This document shows, in pieces, positions 13,432 through 24,822 of a DNA stretch of 64,000 nucleotides. The position numbers and the translations under genes were made by a program. Source of the stretch: Mytilisepta virgata. Its lineage: Eukaryota; Mollusca; Bivalvia; Mytilida; Mytilidae. Position 1 is the stretch's first letter; the number at the start of each line of letters is the position of its first letter. The notes under the pieces are model-generated. The model made no database searches. It saw only the letters and a list, made by a program, of their open reading frames with translations, and was not told where the DNA came from. The DNA is taken from the NCBI GenBank assembly GCA_028015205.1, contig JAPWFG010000063.1:1-64000 (forward strand). Direction: 5' to 3'.

Positions 13432-13750
13432 TCGAAAACGTCATGTTTAAATTGACTTTAACCCTAACCCTAACCTTAACTCTAACCTTAACCCTAACCC
13501 ACTGCAAAATCTTTAACCTTAAGTAACCTTCAGTATTCTCCTAGGCTAAACCTCTCAGAATACAGCCAAATGTTCTCGTAATAATACCTAAGGTTAATCG
13601 AAAACGTCATGTTTAAATTGACTTTAACCCTAACCCTAACCCTAACCTTAACTCTAACCTTAACCCTAACCCACTGCAAAATCTTTAACCTTAAATAACC
13701 TTCAGTATTCTCCTAGGCTAAACCTTTCAGAATACAGCCAAATGTTCTCG

Positions 13751-15150
13751 TAATTATACCTAAGGTTAATCGAAAACGTCATGTTTAAATTGACTTTAAC
13801 CATAACCCTAACCTTAACTCTAACATTAACCCTAACCCAGCCTGCAAAATCTTTAACCTTAAATAACCTTCAGTATTCTCCTCGGCTAAACGTTTCAGAA
13901 TACAGCCAAATGTTCTCGTAATAATACCTAAGGTTAATCGAAAACGTCATGTTTAAATTGACTTTAACCCTAACCCTAAACTTAACCCTAACTTTAGCTC
14001 TCACCTTAACCATAACCCACTGCAATATCTTTAACCTTAAATAACCTTCAGGATTTTTCTAGGCTAAACCTTTCAGAATACAGCCAAATGTTCTCGTAAT
14101 AATACCTAAGGTTAATCGAAAACGTCATGTTTAAATTGACTTTAACCCTAACCCTAACCCTAACCTTAACTCTAACCTTAACATTAAGCCACTGCAAAAT
14201 CTTTAACCTTAAATAACCTTCAGTATTCTCCTAGGCTAAACCTTTCAGAATACAGCCAAATGTTCTCGTAATAATACCTAAGGTTAATCGAAAACGTCAT
14301 GTTTATATTGACTTTAACCTTAACCCTAAATCTAACCCTAACCTTAGCTCTAACCTTAACCCTAACCCACTGCAATATTTTTAACCTTAAATAACCTTCA
14401 GGATTCTCCTAGGCTAAACCTTTCTGAATACAGCCAAATGTTCTCGTAATAATACCAAAGGTTAATCGAAAACGTCATGTTTAAATTGACTTTAACCCTA
14501 ATCCTAACCCTAACCCAAACCATAACCTTAACTCTAACCTTAACCCTAACCCACTGCAAAATCTTTAACCTTAAATAACCTTCAGTATTCTCCTAGGCTA
14601 AACCTTTCAGAATACAGCCAAATGTTCTCGTGATAATACCTAAGGTTAATCGAAAACGTCATGACTGTTTAAATTGACTTTAACCCTAACCCTCACCCTA
14701 ACCCTAACATTAACTCTAACCTTAACCCACTGCAAAATCTTTAACCTTAAGTAACCTTCAGTATTCTCCTAGGCTAAACCTTTCAGAATACAGCCAAATG
14801 TTCTCGTAATAATACTTAAGGTTAATCGTAAACCTCATGTTTAAATTGACTTTAAACCAAACCCTAACCTTAACTCTAACCTCAAACCTAACCAACTGCA
14901 AAATCTTGAACCTTAAATAACCTTCAGTATTCTCCTAGGCTAAACCTGTCAGAATACAGCCAAATGTTCTCGTAATAATACCTTAGGTTAATCGAGAACG
15001 TCATGTTTAAATTGACTTAAACCCTAACTCTAACCCTAACCGTAACCTTAACTCTAACCGTAACCCTAACCCACTGCAAAATCTTTAACCTTAAATAACC
15101 TTCAGTATTCTCCTAGGCTAAACCTTTCAGAATACAGCCAAATGTTCTCG
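13751..15150 (+). repeat. 1,400-bp higher-order repeat, copy 1
   Basis: Eight monomers with distinctive changes: AACCCAGCCTGCAAAATC (13,835-13,852), TAACATTAAGCC, TTTATATTG, CATGACTGTTTAAATTG (first of its class) and CTTAGGTTAATCGAGAACG. All recur exactly 1,400 bp later. The left junction lies somewhere in about 13,660-13,755, where the copies still agree. Confidence 0.88.
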
Positions 15151-16550
15151 TAATTATACCTAAGGTTAATCGAAAACGTCATGTTTAAATTGACTTTAAC
15201 CATAACCCTAACCTTAACTCTAACATTAACCCTAACCCAGCCTGCAAAATCTTTAACCTTAAATAACCTTCAGTATTCTCCTCGGCTAAACGTTTCAGAA
15301 TACAGCCAAATGTTCTCGTAATAATACCTAAGGTTAATCGAAAACGTCATGTTTAAATTGACTTTAACCCTAACCCTAAACTTAACCCTAACTTTAGCTC
15401 TCACCTTAACCATAACCCACTGCAATATCTTTAACCTTAAATAACCTTCAGGATTCTTCTAGGCTAAACCTTTCAGAATACAGCCAAATGTTCTCGTAAT
15501 AATACCTAAGGTTAATCGAAAACGTCATGTTTAAATTGACTTTAACCCTAACCCTAACCCTAACCTTAACTCTAACCTTAACATTAAGCCACTGCAAAAT
15601 CTTTAACCTTAAATAACCTTCAGTATTCTCCTAGGCTAAACCTTTCAGAATACAGCCAAATGTTCTCGTAATAATACCTAAGGTTAATCGAAAACGTCAT
15701 GTTTATATTGACTTTAACCTTAACCCTAAATCTAACCCTAACCTTAGCTCTAACCTTAACCCTAACCCACTGCAATATTTTTAACCTTAAATAACCTTCA
15801 GGATTCTCCTAGGCTAAACCTTTCTGAATACAGCCAAATGTTCTCGTAATAATACCAAAGGTTAATCGAAAACGTCATGTTTAAATTGACTTTAACCCTA
15901 ATCCTAACCCTAACCCAAACCATAACCTTAACTCTAACCTTAACCCTAACCCACTGCAAAATCTTTAACCTTAAATAACCTTCAGTATTCTCCTAGGCTA
16001 AACCTTTCAGAATACAGCCAAATGTTCTCGTGATAATACCTAAGGTTAATCGAAAACGTCATGACTGTTTAAATTGACTTTAACCCTAACCCTCACCCTA
16101 ACCCTAACATTAACTCTAACCTTAACCCACTGCAAAATCTTTAACCTTAAGTAACCTTCAGTATTCTCCTAGGCTAAACCTTTCAGAATACAGCCAAATG
16201 TTCTCGTAATAATACTTAAGGTTAATCGTAAACCTCATGTTTAAATTGACTTTAAACCAAACCCTAACCTTAACTCTAACCTCAAACCTAACCAACTGCA
16301 AAATCTTGAACCTTAAATAACCTTCAGTATTCTCCTAGGCTAAACCTGTCAGAATACAGCCAAATGTTCTCGTAATAATACCTTAGGTTAATCGAGAACG
16401 TCATGTTTAAATTGACTTAAACCCTAACTCTAACCCTAACCGTAACCTTAACTCTAACCGTAACCCTAACCCACTGCAAAATCTTTAACCTTAAATAACC
16501 TTCAGTATTCTCCTAGGCTAAACCTTTCAGAATACAGCCAAATGTTCTCG
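15151..16550 (+). repeat. 1,400-bp higher-order repeat, copy 2
   Basis: Repeats copy 1 in full. The one difference noticed is CAGGATTCTTCT here versus CAGGATTTTTCT in copy 1 (near 14,055). Identity ends where copy 1 continues with CGTAATTATACC and copy 2 with CGTAATAATACC (16,551). The last three monomer classes resemble those ending the 1,948-bp cassette far to the right (near 40,000), so an ancestral form of that order is already present here. Confidence 0.88.
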
Positions 16551-19379
16551 TAATAATACCTAAGGTTAATCGAAAACGTCATGTTTAAATTGACTTAAAC
16601 CCTAACTCTAACCCTAACCCTAACCTTAACTCTAACCTTAACCCTCACCGACTGGAAAATCTTTAACCTTAAATAACCTTCAGTATTCTCCTAGGCTACA
16701 CCTTTCAGAATACAGCCAAATGTTCTCGTAATAATACCTAAGGTTAATCGAAAACGTCATGTTTAAATTGACTTGAACCCTAACCCTAACCCTAACCCTA
16801 ACCTTAACTCTAACCTTAACCCTAACCCACTGCAAAATCTTTAACCTTAAATAACCTGAATACCAGAATACAGCCAAATGTTCTCGTAATAATACCTAAG
16901 GTTAATCGAAAACGTCATGTTTAAATTGACTTAAACCCTAACTCTAACCCTAACCCTAACCTTAACTCTAACCTTAACCCTAACCCACTGCAAAATCTTT
17001 AACCTTAAATAACCTGAATACCAGAATACAGCCAAATGTTCTCGTAATAATACCTAAGGTTAATCGAAAACGTCATGTTTAAATTGACTTAAACCCTAAC
17101 TCTAACCCTAACCCTAACCTTAAGTCTAACTTTAACACTAACCCACTGCAAAATCTTTAACCTTAAATAACCTTCAGTATTCCCCTAGGCTAAACCTTTC
17201 AGAATACAGCCAAATTTGCTCGTATTAATACCTAAGGTTAATCGAAAACGTCATGTTTAAATTGACTTTAACCCTAACCTTAAACCTAACCCTAAACCTA
17301 ACCCTAACCCGAACCTTAAAACTAACCCACTGCAAAATCTTTAACCTTAAATAACCTTCAAAATTCTCATAGGCTACACCTTTCAGAATACAGCCAAATA
17401 TTCCCGTAATAATACCTAAGGTTAATCGAAAACGTCATGTTTAAATTAACGTTTACCCTAACTCTAACCCTAGTCCCAACCTTAACTCTAACTTTAACCC
17501 TAACCCACTGCAAAATCTTTAACCTTAAATAACCTTAAGTATTCTCCTAGGCTAAACCTTTCATAATACAGCCAAATGTTCCGTAATAATATCTAAGGTT
17601 AATCGAAAACGTCATTTTTAATTTGACTTAAACCCTAACCCTAACCATAACCCTAACCCTAACCTTAACTCTAACCTTATCCCTAACCCACTGCAAAATC
17701 TTTAACCTTAAATAACCTTCAGTATTCTCCTAGTCTAAACCTTTCAGAATACAGCCAAATGTTCTCGTAATAATACCTAAGGTTAATCGAAAACGTCATG
17801 TTTAAAATGACTTTAACCCTAACGCTAACCCTAACCCTAACCTTAACTCTAATTTTAACCCTAACCCACTGCAAAATCTTTAACCTTAAATAACCTTCAG
17901 TATTCTCCTAGGCTAAACCTTTCAGAATACAGCCAAATGTTCTCGTAATAATACCTAAGGTTAATCGAAAACGTCATGTTTAAATTGACTTTAACCCTAA
18001 CCCTAACCCTAACCCTAACCTTAACTCTAACTTTAGCCCTAACCCACTGCAAAATCTTTAACCTGAAATAACCTTCAGTATTCTCCTAGGCTAAACCTTT
18101 CAGAATACAGCCAAATGTTCTCGTAATAATACCTAAGGTTAATCGAAAACGTCATGTTTAAATTGACTTTTACCCTAACCGTAACCCTAACCTTAACTCT
18201 AACCTTAACCCTAACCCACTGCAAAATCTTTAATCTTAAATAACCTTCAGTATTCTCCTAGGCTAAACCTTTCAGAATACAGCCAAAAGTTCTCGTAGTA
18301 ATACCTAAGGTTAATCGAAAACGTCATGTTTGAATTGACTTTAAACTCAACCCTAACCCTAAATCTAACTTTAACCCTAACCCACTGCAAAATCTTTAAC
18401 CTTAAATAACCTTCAGCATTCTCCTGGGCTAAACTTTTCAGAATACAGCCAAATGCTCTAGTAATAATACCTAAGGTTAATCGAAAACGTAATGTTTAAA
18501 TTGACTTTAACCCCTAACCCTAACCCAAACCCTAACCTTAACTCTAACCTTAACCCTAACCCACTGCAAAATCTTTAACCTTAAATAACCTTCAGTATTC
18601 TCCTAGGCTAAACCTTTCAGAATACAGCCAAATGTTCTCGTAATAATACCTAAGGTTAATCGTAAACCTCATGTTTAAATTGACTTTAACCCAAACCCTA
18701 ACCTTAACTCTAACCTCAAACCTAACCAACTGCAAAATCTTGAACCTTAAATAACCTTCAGTATTCTCCTAGGCTAAACCTTTCAGAATACAGCCAAATG
18801 TTCTGGTAATAATACCTAAGGTTAATCAAAAACGTCATGTTTAAATTGACTTTTATCCTAACTCTAACCCTGACCTTAACTCTAAACTTAATCCTAACCC
18901 ACTGCAAAATCTTTAACCTTAAATAACCTTCAGTATTCTCCTAGGCTAAACCTTTCAGAATACAGCCAAATGTTCTCGTAATAATACCTAAGTTTAATCG
19001 AAAACGTCATGTTTAAATTGAATTTAATCCTAACCATAACCCTAACCCTAACCTTAACTCTAACCTTAACCCTAACCAACTGCAAAATATTTAACCTTAA
19101 ATAACCTTAAGTATTCTCCTAGGCTAAACCTTTCAGAATACAGCCAAATGTTCTCGTAATACTACCTAAGGTTAATCGAAAACGTCATTTTAAATTGACT
19201 TTAACCCTAACTCTAACCCTTACCCTAACCTTAGCTCTAACCTTAACCCCAACCTACTGCAAAATCTTCAACCTTAAATAACCCTCAGTATTCTCCTAGG
19301 CTAAACCTTTCAGAATACAGCCAAATGTTCTCGTAATAATACCTAAGGTTAATCGAAAACGTCATGTTTAAATTGACTT
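16551..19379 (+). repeat. Multi-monomer block Q, first copy
   Basis: Opens with a monomer containing ACTGGAAAATC and CTAGGCTACACC, followed by two shortened monomers (AACCTGAATACCAGAATAC at 16,853 and 17,011). Next come GCTCGTATTAATACC, AACCCGAACCTTAAAAC, TTAACGTTTACCC, GTTCCGTAATAATATC and TTTGAATTGACTTTAAAC. These recur in order at offsets of 2,783 falling to about 2,626 bp; the difference is the second shortened monomer, present only here. The tail (about 18,640-19,379) does not follow the block order. Confidence 0.78.
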
Positions 19380-21270
19380 AAACCCTAACTCTAACCCTAA
19401 CCCTAACCTTAACTCTAACCTTAACCCTAACCCACTGGAAAATCTTTAACCTTAAATAACCTTCAGTATTCTCCTAGGCTACACCTTTCAGAATACAGCC
19501 AAATGTTCTCGTAATAATACCTAAGGTTAATCGAAAACGTCATGTTTAAATTGACTTGAACCCTAACCCTAACCCTAACCCTAACCTTAACTCTAACCTT
19601 AACCCTAACCACCTGCAAAATCTTTAACCTTAAATAACCTCAATACCAGAATACAGCCAAATGTTCTCGTAATAATACCTAAGGTTAATCGAAAACGTCA
19701 TGTTTAAATTGACTTAAACCCTAACTCTAACCCTAACCCTAACCTTAACTCTAACTTTAACCCTAACCCACTGCAAAATCTTTAACCTTAAATAACCTTC
19801 AGTATTCCCCTAGGCTAAACCTTTCAGAATACAGCCAAATGTGCTCGTATTAATACCTAAGGTTAATCGAAAACGTCATGTTTAAATTGACTTTAACCCT
19901 AACCTTAAACCTAACCCTTAAACCTAACCCTAACCCGAACCTTAAAACTAACCCACTGCAAAATCTTTAACCTTAAATAACCTTCAATATTCTCATAGGC
20001 TACACCTTTCAGAATACAGCCAAATGTTCTCGTAATAATACCTAAGGTTAATCGAAAACGTCATGTTTAAATTAACGTTAACCCTAGCTCTAACCCTAGT
20101 CCCAACCTTAACTCTAACTTTAACCCTAACCAACTGCAAAATCTTTAACCTTAAATAACCTTCAGTATTCTCCTAGGCTAAACCTTTCATAATACAGCCA
20201 AATGTTCCGTAATAATATCTAAGGTTAATCGAAAACGTCATTTTTAAGTTGACTTAAACCCTAACCCTAACCATAACCCTAACCCTAACCTTAACTCTAA
20301 CCTTAACCCTAACCCACTGCAAAATCTTTAACCTTAAATAACCTTCAGTATTCTCCTAGGCTAAACCTTTCAGAATACAGCCAAATGTTCTCGTAATAAT
20401 ACCTAAGGTTAATCGAAAACGTCATGTTTAAAATGACTTTAACCCTAACGCTAACCCTAACCCTAACCTTAACTCTAATTTTAACCCTAACCCACTGCAA
20501 AATCTTTAACCTTAAATAACCTTCAGTATTCTCCTAGGCTAAACCTTTCAGAATACAGCCAAATGTTCTCGTAATAATACCTAAGGTTAATCGAAAACGT
20601 CATGTTTAAATTGACTTTAACCCTAATTCTAACCCTAACCTTAACCTAAACTCTAACTTTAGCCCTAGCCCACTGCAAAATCTTTAACCTGAAATAACCT
20701 TCAGTATTCTCCTAGGCTAAACCTTTCAGAATACAGCCAAATGTTCTCGTAAGAATACCTAACGTTAATCGAAAACGTCATGTTTAAATTGACTTTTACC
20801 CTAACCGTAACCCTAACCTTAACTCTAACCTTAACCCTAACCCACTGCAAAATCTTTAACCTTAAATAACCTTCAGTATTCTCCTAGGCTAAACCTTTCA
20901 GAATACAGCCAAAAGTTCTCGTAGTAATACCTAAGGTTAATCGAAAACGTCATGTTTGAATTGACTTTAAACTCAACCCTAACCTTAAATCTAACTTTAA
21001 CCCTAACCCACTGCAAAATCTTTAACCTTAAATAACCTTCAGTATTCTCCTAGGCTAAACCTTTCAGAATACAGCCAAATGCTCTAGTAATAATACCTAA
21101 GGTTAATCGAAAACGTAATGTTTAAATTGACTTTAACCCGTAACCCTAACCCAAACCCTAACCTTAACTCTAACCTTAACCCTAACCCACTGCAAAATCT
21201 TTAACCTTAAATAACCTTCAGTATTCTCCTAGGCTAAACCTTTCAGAATACAGCCAAATGTTCTCGTAAT
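19380..21270 (+). repeat. Multi-monomer block Q, second copy
   Basis: Same monomer order as the first copy, with a single shortened monomer at about 19,636. It begins the longer segment (to 24,275) that is repeated at about 26,650-31,000. Differences from the first copy are scattered point changes, for example TTAACGTTAACCC here against TTAACGTTTACCC there. It is therefore older than the near-perfect 3,844-bp and 1,400-bp duplications. Confidence 0.75.
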
Positions 21271-22329
21271 AATACCTAAGATTAATCGAAAACGTCATGT
21301 TTAAATTGACTTGAACCCTAACCCTAACCCTAACCCTAACCTTAACTCTAACCTTAACCCTAACCCACTGCAAAATCTTTAACCTTAAATAACCTTCAGT
21401 ATTCTCCTAGGCTAAACCTTTCAGAATACAGCCAAATGTTCTCGTAATAATACCTAAGGTTAATCGAAACCGTCATGTTTAAACTGACTTTACCCCTAAC
21501 CCTAACCTTAACTCTAACCTTAACCCTAACCCACTGGAAAATCTTTAACCTTAAATAACCTTCAGTATTCTCCTAGGCTACACCTTTCAGAATACAGCCA
21601 AATGTTCTCGTAATAATACTTAAGGCTAATCGAAAACGTCATGTTTAAATTGACTTGATCCCTAACCCTAACCCTAACCCTAACCTTAACTTTAACCTTA
21701 ACCCTAACCCACTGCAAAATCTTTAACCTTAAATAACCTTCAGTATTCTCCTAGGCTAAAACTTTCAGAATACAGCAAAATGTTCTCGTAATAATACCTA
21801 AGGTTAATCGAAAACGTCATGTTTAAACTGACTTTACCCCTAACCCTAACCTTAACTCTAACCTTAACTCTAACCCACTGGAAAATCTTTAACCTTAAAT
21901 AATCTTCAGTATTCTCCTGGGCTACACCTTTCAGAATACAGCCAAATGTTCTCGTAATAATACTTAAGGTTAATCGAAAACGTCATGTTTAAATTGACTT
22001 TAACCCTAATCCTAAACCTAACCCTAACCTTAGCTCTAACCTGAACCCTAGCCCACTGCAATATCTTTAACCTTAAATAATCTTCAGTATTCTCCTAAGC
22101 TGAACCTTTCAGAGTACAGCCAAATGTTCTCTTAATAATTCCTAAGGTTAATCGAAAACGTCATGTTTAAATTGACTTTAACCCTAACCCTAACCCTAAC
22201 CCTAACCTTAACTCTAACCTAAACCCTAACCCACTGCAAAATCTTTAACCTTAAATAACCTTCAGTATTCTCCTAGGCTAAACCTTTCAGAATACAGCCA
22301 AATGTTCTCGTAATAATACATAAGGTTAA
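21271..22329 (+). repeat. Monomer run linking block Q to the next block
   Basis: Contains two monomers starting AAACTGACTTTACCCC (about 21,481 and 21,826) and one with CAGAGTACAGCC and CTCTTAATAATTCC (about 22,112-22,142). All have counterparts at 28,051-29,039, about 6.75 kb on, so the run belongs to the larger duplicated segment. Confidence 0.72.
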
Positions 22330-24275
22330 TCAAAAACGTCATGTTTAAATTGACTTTAACCCTAACTCTAACCCTTACCCTAACACTAACTCTAACTTTA
22401 ACCCTAACCCACTGCAAAATCTTTAACCTAAAAGAACCTTCAGTATTCTCCTAGGCTAAACCTTTCCGTATACAGCCAAATGTTCTCGTAATAATACCTA
22501 AGGTTAATCGAAAACGTCATGTTTAAATTGACTTTAACCCTAACTCTAACCCTTACCCTGACATTAACTCTAACTTTAACCCTAACCCTAACCCACTGCA
22601 AAATCTTTAACCTAAAATAACCTTCAGTATTCTCCTAGGCTAAACCTTTCCGAATACAGCCAAATGTTCTCCTAATAATACCTCAGGTTAATCGAAAACG
22701 TCATGTTTAAATTGACTTGAACCCTAACCCTAACCCTAACCCTAACCTTAACTCTAACCTTAACCCTAACCCACTGCAAAATCTTTAACCTTAAATACCC
22801 TTCGATATTGTCCTAGGCTAAACCTTTCAGAATACAGCCAAATGTTCTCGTAATAATACCTAAGGTTAATCGAAAACGTCATGTTTAAATTGACTTTAAC
22901 CCTAACTCTAACCCTTACCCTAACCTTCACTCCAACTTTAACCCTAACCCACTGCAAAATCTTTAACCTTAAATAACCTTCAGTATTCTCCTAGGCCAAA
23001 CCTTTCAGAATACAGCCAAACTTTCTCGTAATAATACCTAAGGTTAATCAAAAACGTCATGTTTAAATTGACTTTAACCCTAATCCTAACCCTAACCCAA
23101 ACCATAACCTTAACTCTAACCTTAACCGTAGCGCACTGCAAAATCTTTAACCTTAAATAACCTTCAGTATTCTCCTAGGCTAAACCTTTCAGAATACAGC
23201 CAAATGTTCTCGTAATAATACCTAAGGTTAATCGAAAACGTCATGACTGTTTAAATTGACCCTAACCGTAACACTCACCCTAACCCTAACATTAACTCTA
23301 ACCTTAACACACTGCAAAATCTTTAACCTTAAATAACTTTCAGTATTCTCCTAGGCTAAACCTTTCAGAATACAGCCAAATGTTCTCGTAATAATACCTA
23401 AGGTTAATCGAAAACGTCATGTTTCAATTGACTTGAACCCTAACTCTAACCCTTACCCTAACCTTAACTCTAACTTTAACCCTAATCCACTGCAAAATCT
23501 TTAACCTTAAATAACCTTCAGTATTCTCCTAGGCTAAACCTTTCAGAATACAGCCAAATGTTCTCGTAATAATACCTAAGGTTAATCGAAAACGTCATCT
23601 TTAAATTGACTTTAACCCTAACCATAACCCTAACCCTAACCTTAACTCTAACCTTAACCCTAACCCAATGCAAAATCTTTAACCTTAAATAACCTTCAGT
23701 ATTCTCCTAGGGTAAACCTTTAAGAATACAGCCAAATGTTCTCGTAATAATACCTTAGGTTAATCGAGAACGTCATGTCTAAATTGTCTTTAACCCTAAC
23801 CCTAACCCTAACCCTAACCCTAACTCTAACCTTAACCCAAACCCACTGCAAAATCTTTAACCTTAAATAACCTTCAGTATTCTCCTAGGCTAAACCTTTC
23901 AGAATACAGCCAAATGTTCTCGTAATAATACCTAACGTTAATCGAAAACGTCATGTTTAAATTGACTTTAACCTTAACCCTAACCCTAACCTTAACTCTA
24001 ACCTTAACCCTAACCCACTGCAAAATCTTTAACCTTAAATAACCTTCAGTATTCTCCTAGGCTAAACCTTTCAGAATACAGCCAAATGTTCTCGTAATAA
24101 TACCTAAGGTTAATCGAAAACGTCATGTTTAAATTGACTTTAACCCTTACTCTAACCCTTACCCTAACCTTAACTCTAACTTTAACCCTAACCCACTGCA
24201 AAATCTTTAACCTTAAATAACCTTCAGTATTCTCCTAGGCTAGACCTTTCAGAATACAGCCAAACGTTCTCGTAA
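22330..24275 (+). repeat. Monomer block R, first copy, ending at the transposon
   Basis: Marked by TTTCCGTATACAGCC (22,463), CTCCTAATAATACCTCAGG, CTTCGATATTGTCC, a CATGACTGTTTAAATTG monomer (23,246) and a five-hexamer telomere tract (23,794). The order matches 29,040-31,000 at offsets near 6,730-6,750 bp. The last monomer, with CTAGGCTAGACC and CAAACGTTCTCGTAA, is split by the transposon. Confidence 0.78.
23794..23823 (+). repeat. Five perfect CCCTAA hexamers, among the longest runs seen
   Basis: Five uninterrupted CCCTAA units lie in a monomer class marked by CTTAGGTTAATCGAGAACG and AAATTGTC just upstream. The same class recurs near 30,523, 35,263, 42,178 and 56,124, again with five perfect units. 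I saw no longer perfect telomere run in the window, so no true telomere is present here. Confidence 0.8.
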
Positions 24276-24277
24276 TA
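24276..24277. other. TA target-site duplication, left
   Basis: TA directly before the left terminus. With the right TA (24,844-24,845) it marks duplication of the TA in the monomer motif CGTAATAATACC. Uninterrupted monomers have one TA at this point. Confidence 0.88.
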
Positions 24278-24298
24278 CAGTGGAACCTCTGTAAACCG
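24278..24298 (+). repeat. Left terminal inverted repeat of the transposon
   Basis: Twenty-one bases starting CAGTGGAACC and ending AACCG. They pair with the reverse complement of 24,823-24,843 at 17 of 21 positions, including the first ten without a mismatch. This is the expected transposase-binding end. Confidence 0.88.
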
Positions 24299-24324
24299 AA
24301 CAGCTGTGGGACCGCAGAAATCGG

Positions 24325-24358
24325 CCGGTTTTCGGAGGGTCCGGTTTTAGGAGGTTCC
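24325..24358 (+). repeat. Iterated CCGGTTTTCGGAGG-like motif inside the transposon, left pair
   Basis: CCGGTTTTCGGAGG (24,325-24,338) and CCGGTTTTAGGAGG (24,341-24,354) lie one unit apart. Relatives in the same orientation lie at 24,645-24,658 (CCGGTTTCTGGAGG), 24,725-24,738 (CCGATTTTCAGAGG), 24,788-24,802 and 24,806-24,819 (CCGGTTTTCAGAGG). The motif resembles the inner part of the right terminus. Such iterations could be extra transposase-binding sites or relics of nested ends; no function is shown. Confidence 0.7.
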
Positions 24359-24599
24359 GGAAAAGACGTATCTGATCCGGAGAGTGAAACCGGAAGTTTA
24401 TTACAATGTTGTAAAATTGTGCCATGTGCTTACATATGTACATGTAACACGCGCACATTATTTTAATACAATTAATTGTTTTTAATTTCAATCCGGCGTT
24501 TTTATTGATCCCTGATTATTGTTTGATTAACGACTTTCACACCTTTTTTAAAATGGTAATTTAGTTTAATGATGTCAGTCATCGATCGATTAAGGATGA

Positions 24600-24637
24600 C
24601 ATGTATTACGGTTCACTGATTTTCCAGGTAATACATG
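24600..24637. repeat. Perfect 10-bp inverted repeat inside the transposon
   Basis: CATGTATTAC (24,600-24,609) and GTAATACATG (24,628-24,637) are exact complements around an 18-nt loop, near the middle of the element. Short palindromes TACATATGTA (24,431-24,440), ACAATTAATTGT (24,468-24,479) and ATCGATCGAT (24,581-24,590) also lie in the AT-rich interior. They may be remnants of internal structure; no role can be assigned. Confidence 0.65.
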
Positions 24638-24822
24638 GTTTCGGCCGGTTTCTGGAGGTTAATTTGACAAGAATATATATGTTTTGTACCGGAAAGTACG
24701 GCCGGTGTTCGGAATTCAGAGGGTCCGATTTTCAGAGGATTTTTTTACTTGAATATATAGGCAAAAATTCCGGACCGAAAGTAAAAGTTCGATTTTCAGA
24801 GGAATCCGGTTTTCAGAGGGGC

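Larger units (their letters stand above)
13278..13448 (+). repeat. Representative 171-bp satellite monomer
   Basis: A near-consensus monomer chosen to show the anatomy. AATTGAC leads into a telomere-like tract (13,285-13,334), then CACTGCAAAATC, then the core. The core holds TTAACCTTA (13,347-13,355), GTATTCT (13,367-13,373), CCTAGG (13,374-13,379), AGAATAC (13,391-13,397), CCTAAGG (13,421-13,427), TAAGGTTAA (13,423-13,431) and TCGAAAACGTCATG up to the next AATTGAC. It departs from consensus at 13,411, where T replaces the usual C of CTCGTAAT. The length is close to one nucleosome repeat, as in many animal satellites; any functional meaning is inference. Confidence 0.9.
12065..13750 (+). repeat. 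Monomer stretch without clear higher-order period
   Basis: About ten ordinary monomers, several close to the consensus. Two neighbours share the rare variant CAGACTAGAGCC (12,340 and 12,506), a sign of local one-monomer duplication. Around 13,060-13,260 monomers carry extra changes (CTAGTAATAATACC, TAAGTTTAATCG, AAGGCTACTCG). No gene or transposon is present. Confidence 0.7.
1..24275 (+). repeat. Telomere-associated satellite array, left part
   Basis: Uninterrupted head-to-tail monomers of about 165-180 bp. Each begins near AATTGACTTTAACCC, runs through a tract of CCCTAA hexamers and variants (CCTTAA, CTCTAA, CATTAA, CTTTAA), then a unique core ending in TCGAAAACGTCATGTTTA. Monomer starts at 1, 168, 346, 512 and 689 give lengths of 167, 178, 166 and 177 bp; most of the variation is in hexamer number. 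All monomers point the same way and no inverted block was seen. No gene, tRNA, rRNA or ordinary unique DNA was found here. The organisation resembles subtelomeric satellites with embedded telomere repeats in animals; the family name is unknown to me. Confidence 0.95.

Noticed and set aside
24249..24491. Minus-strand 80-codon open frame over the left transposon end
   Set aside because: It starts inside the transposon and ends in the satellite, shows no transposase motif, and is expected by chance in GC-richer DNA.
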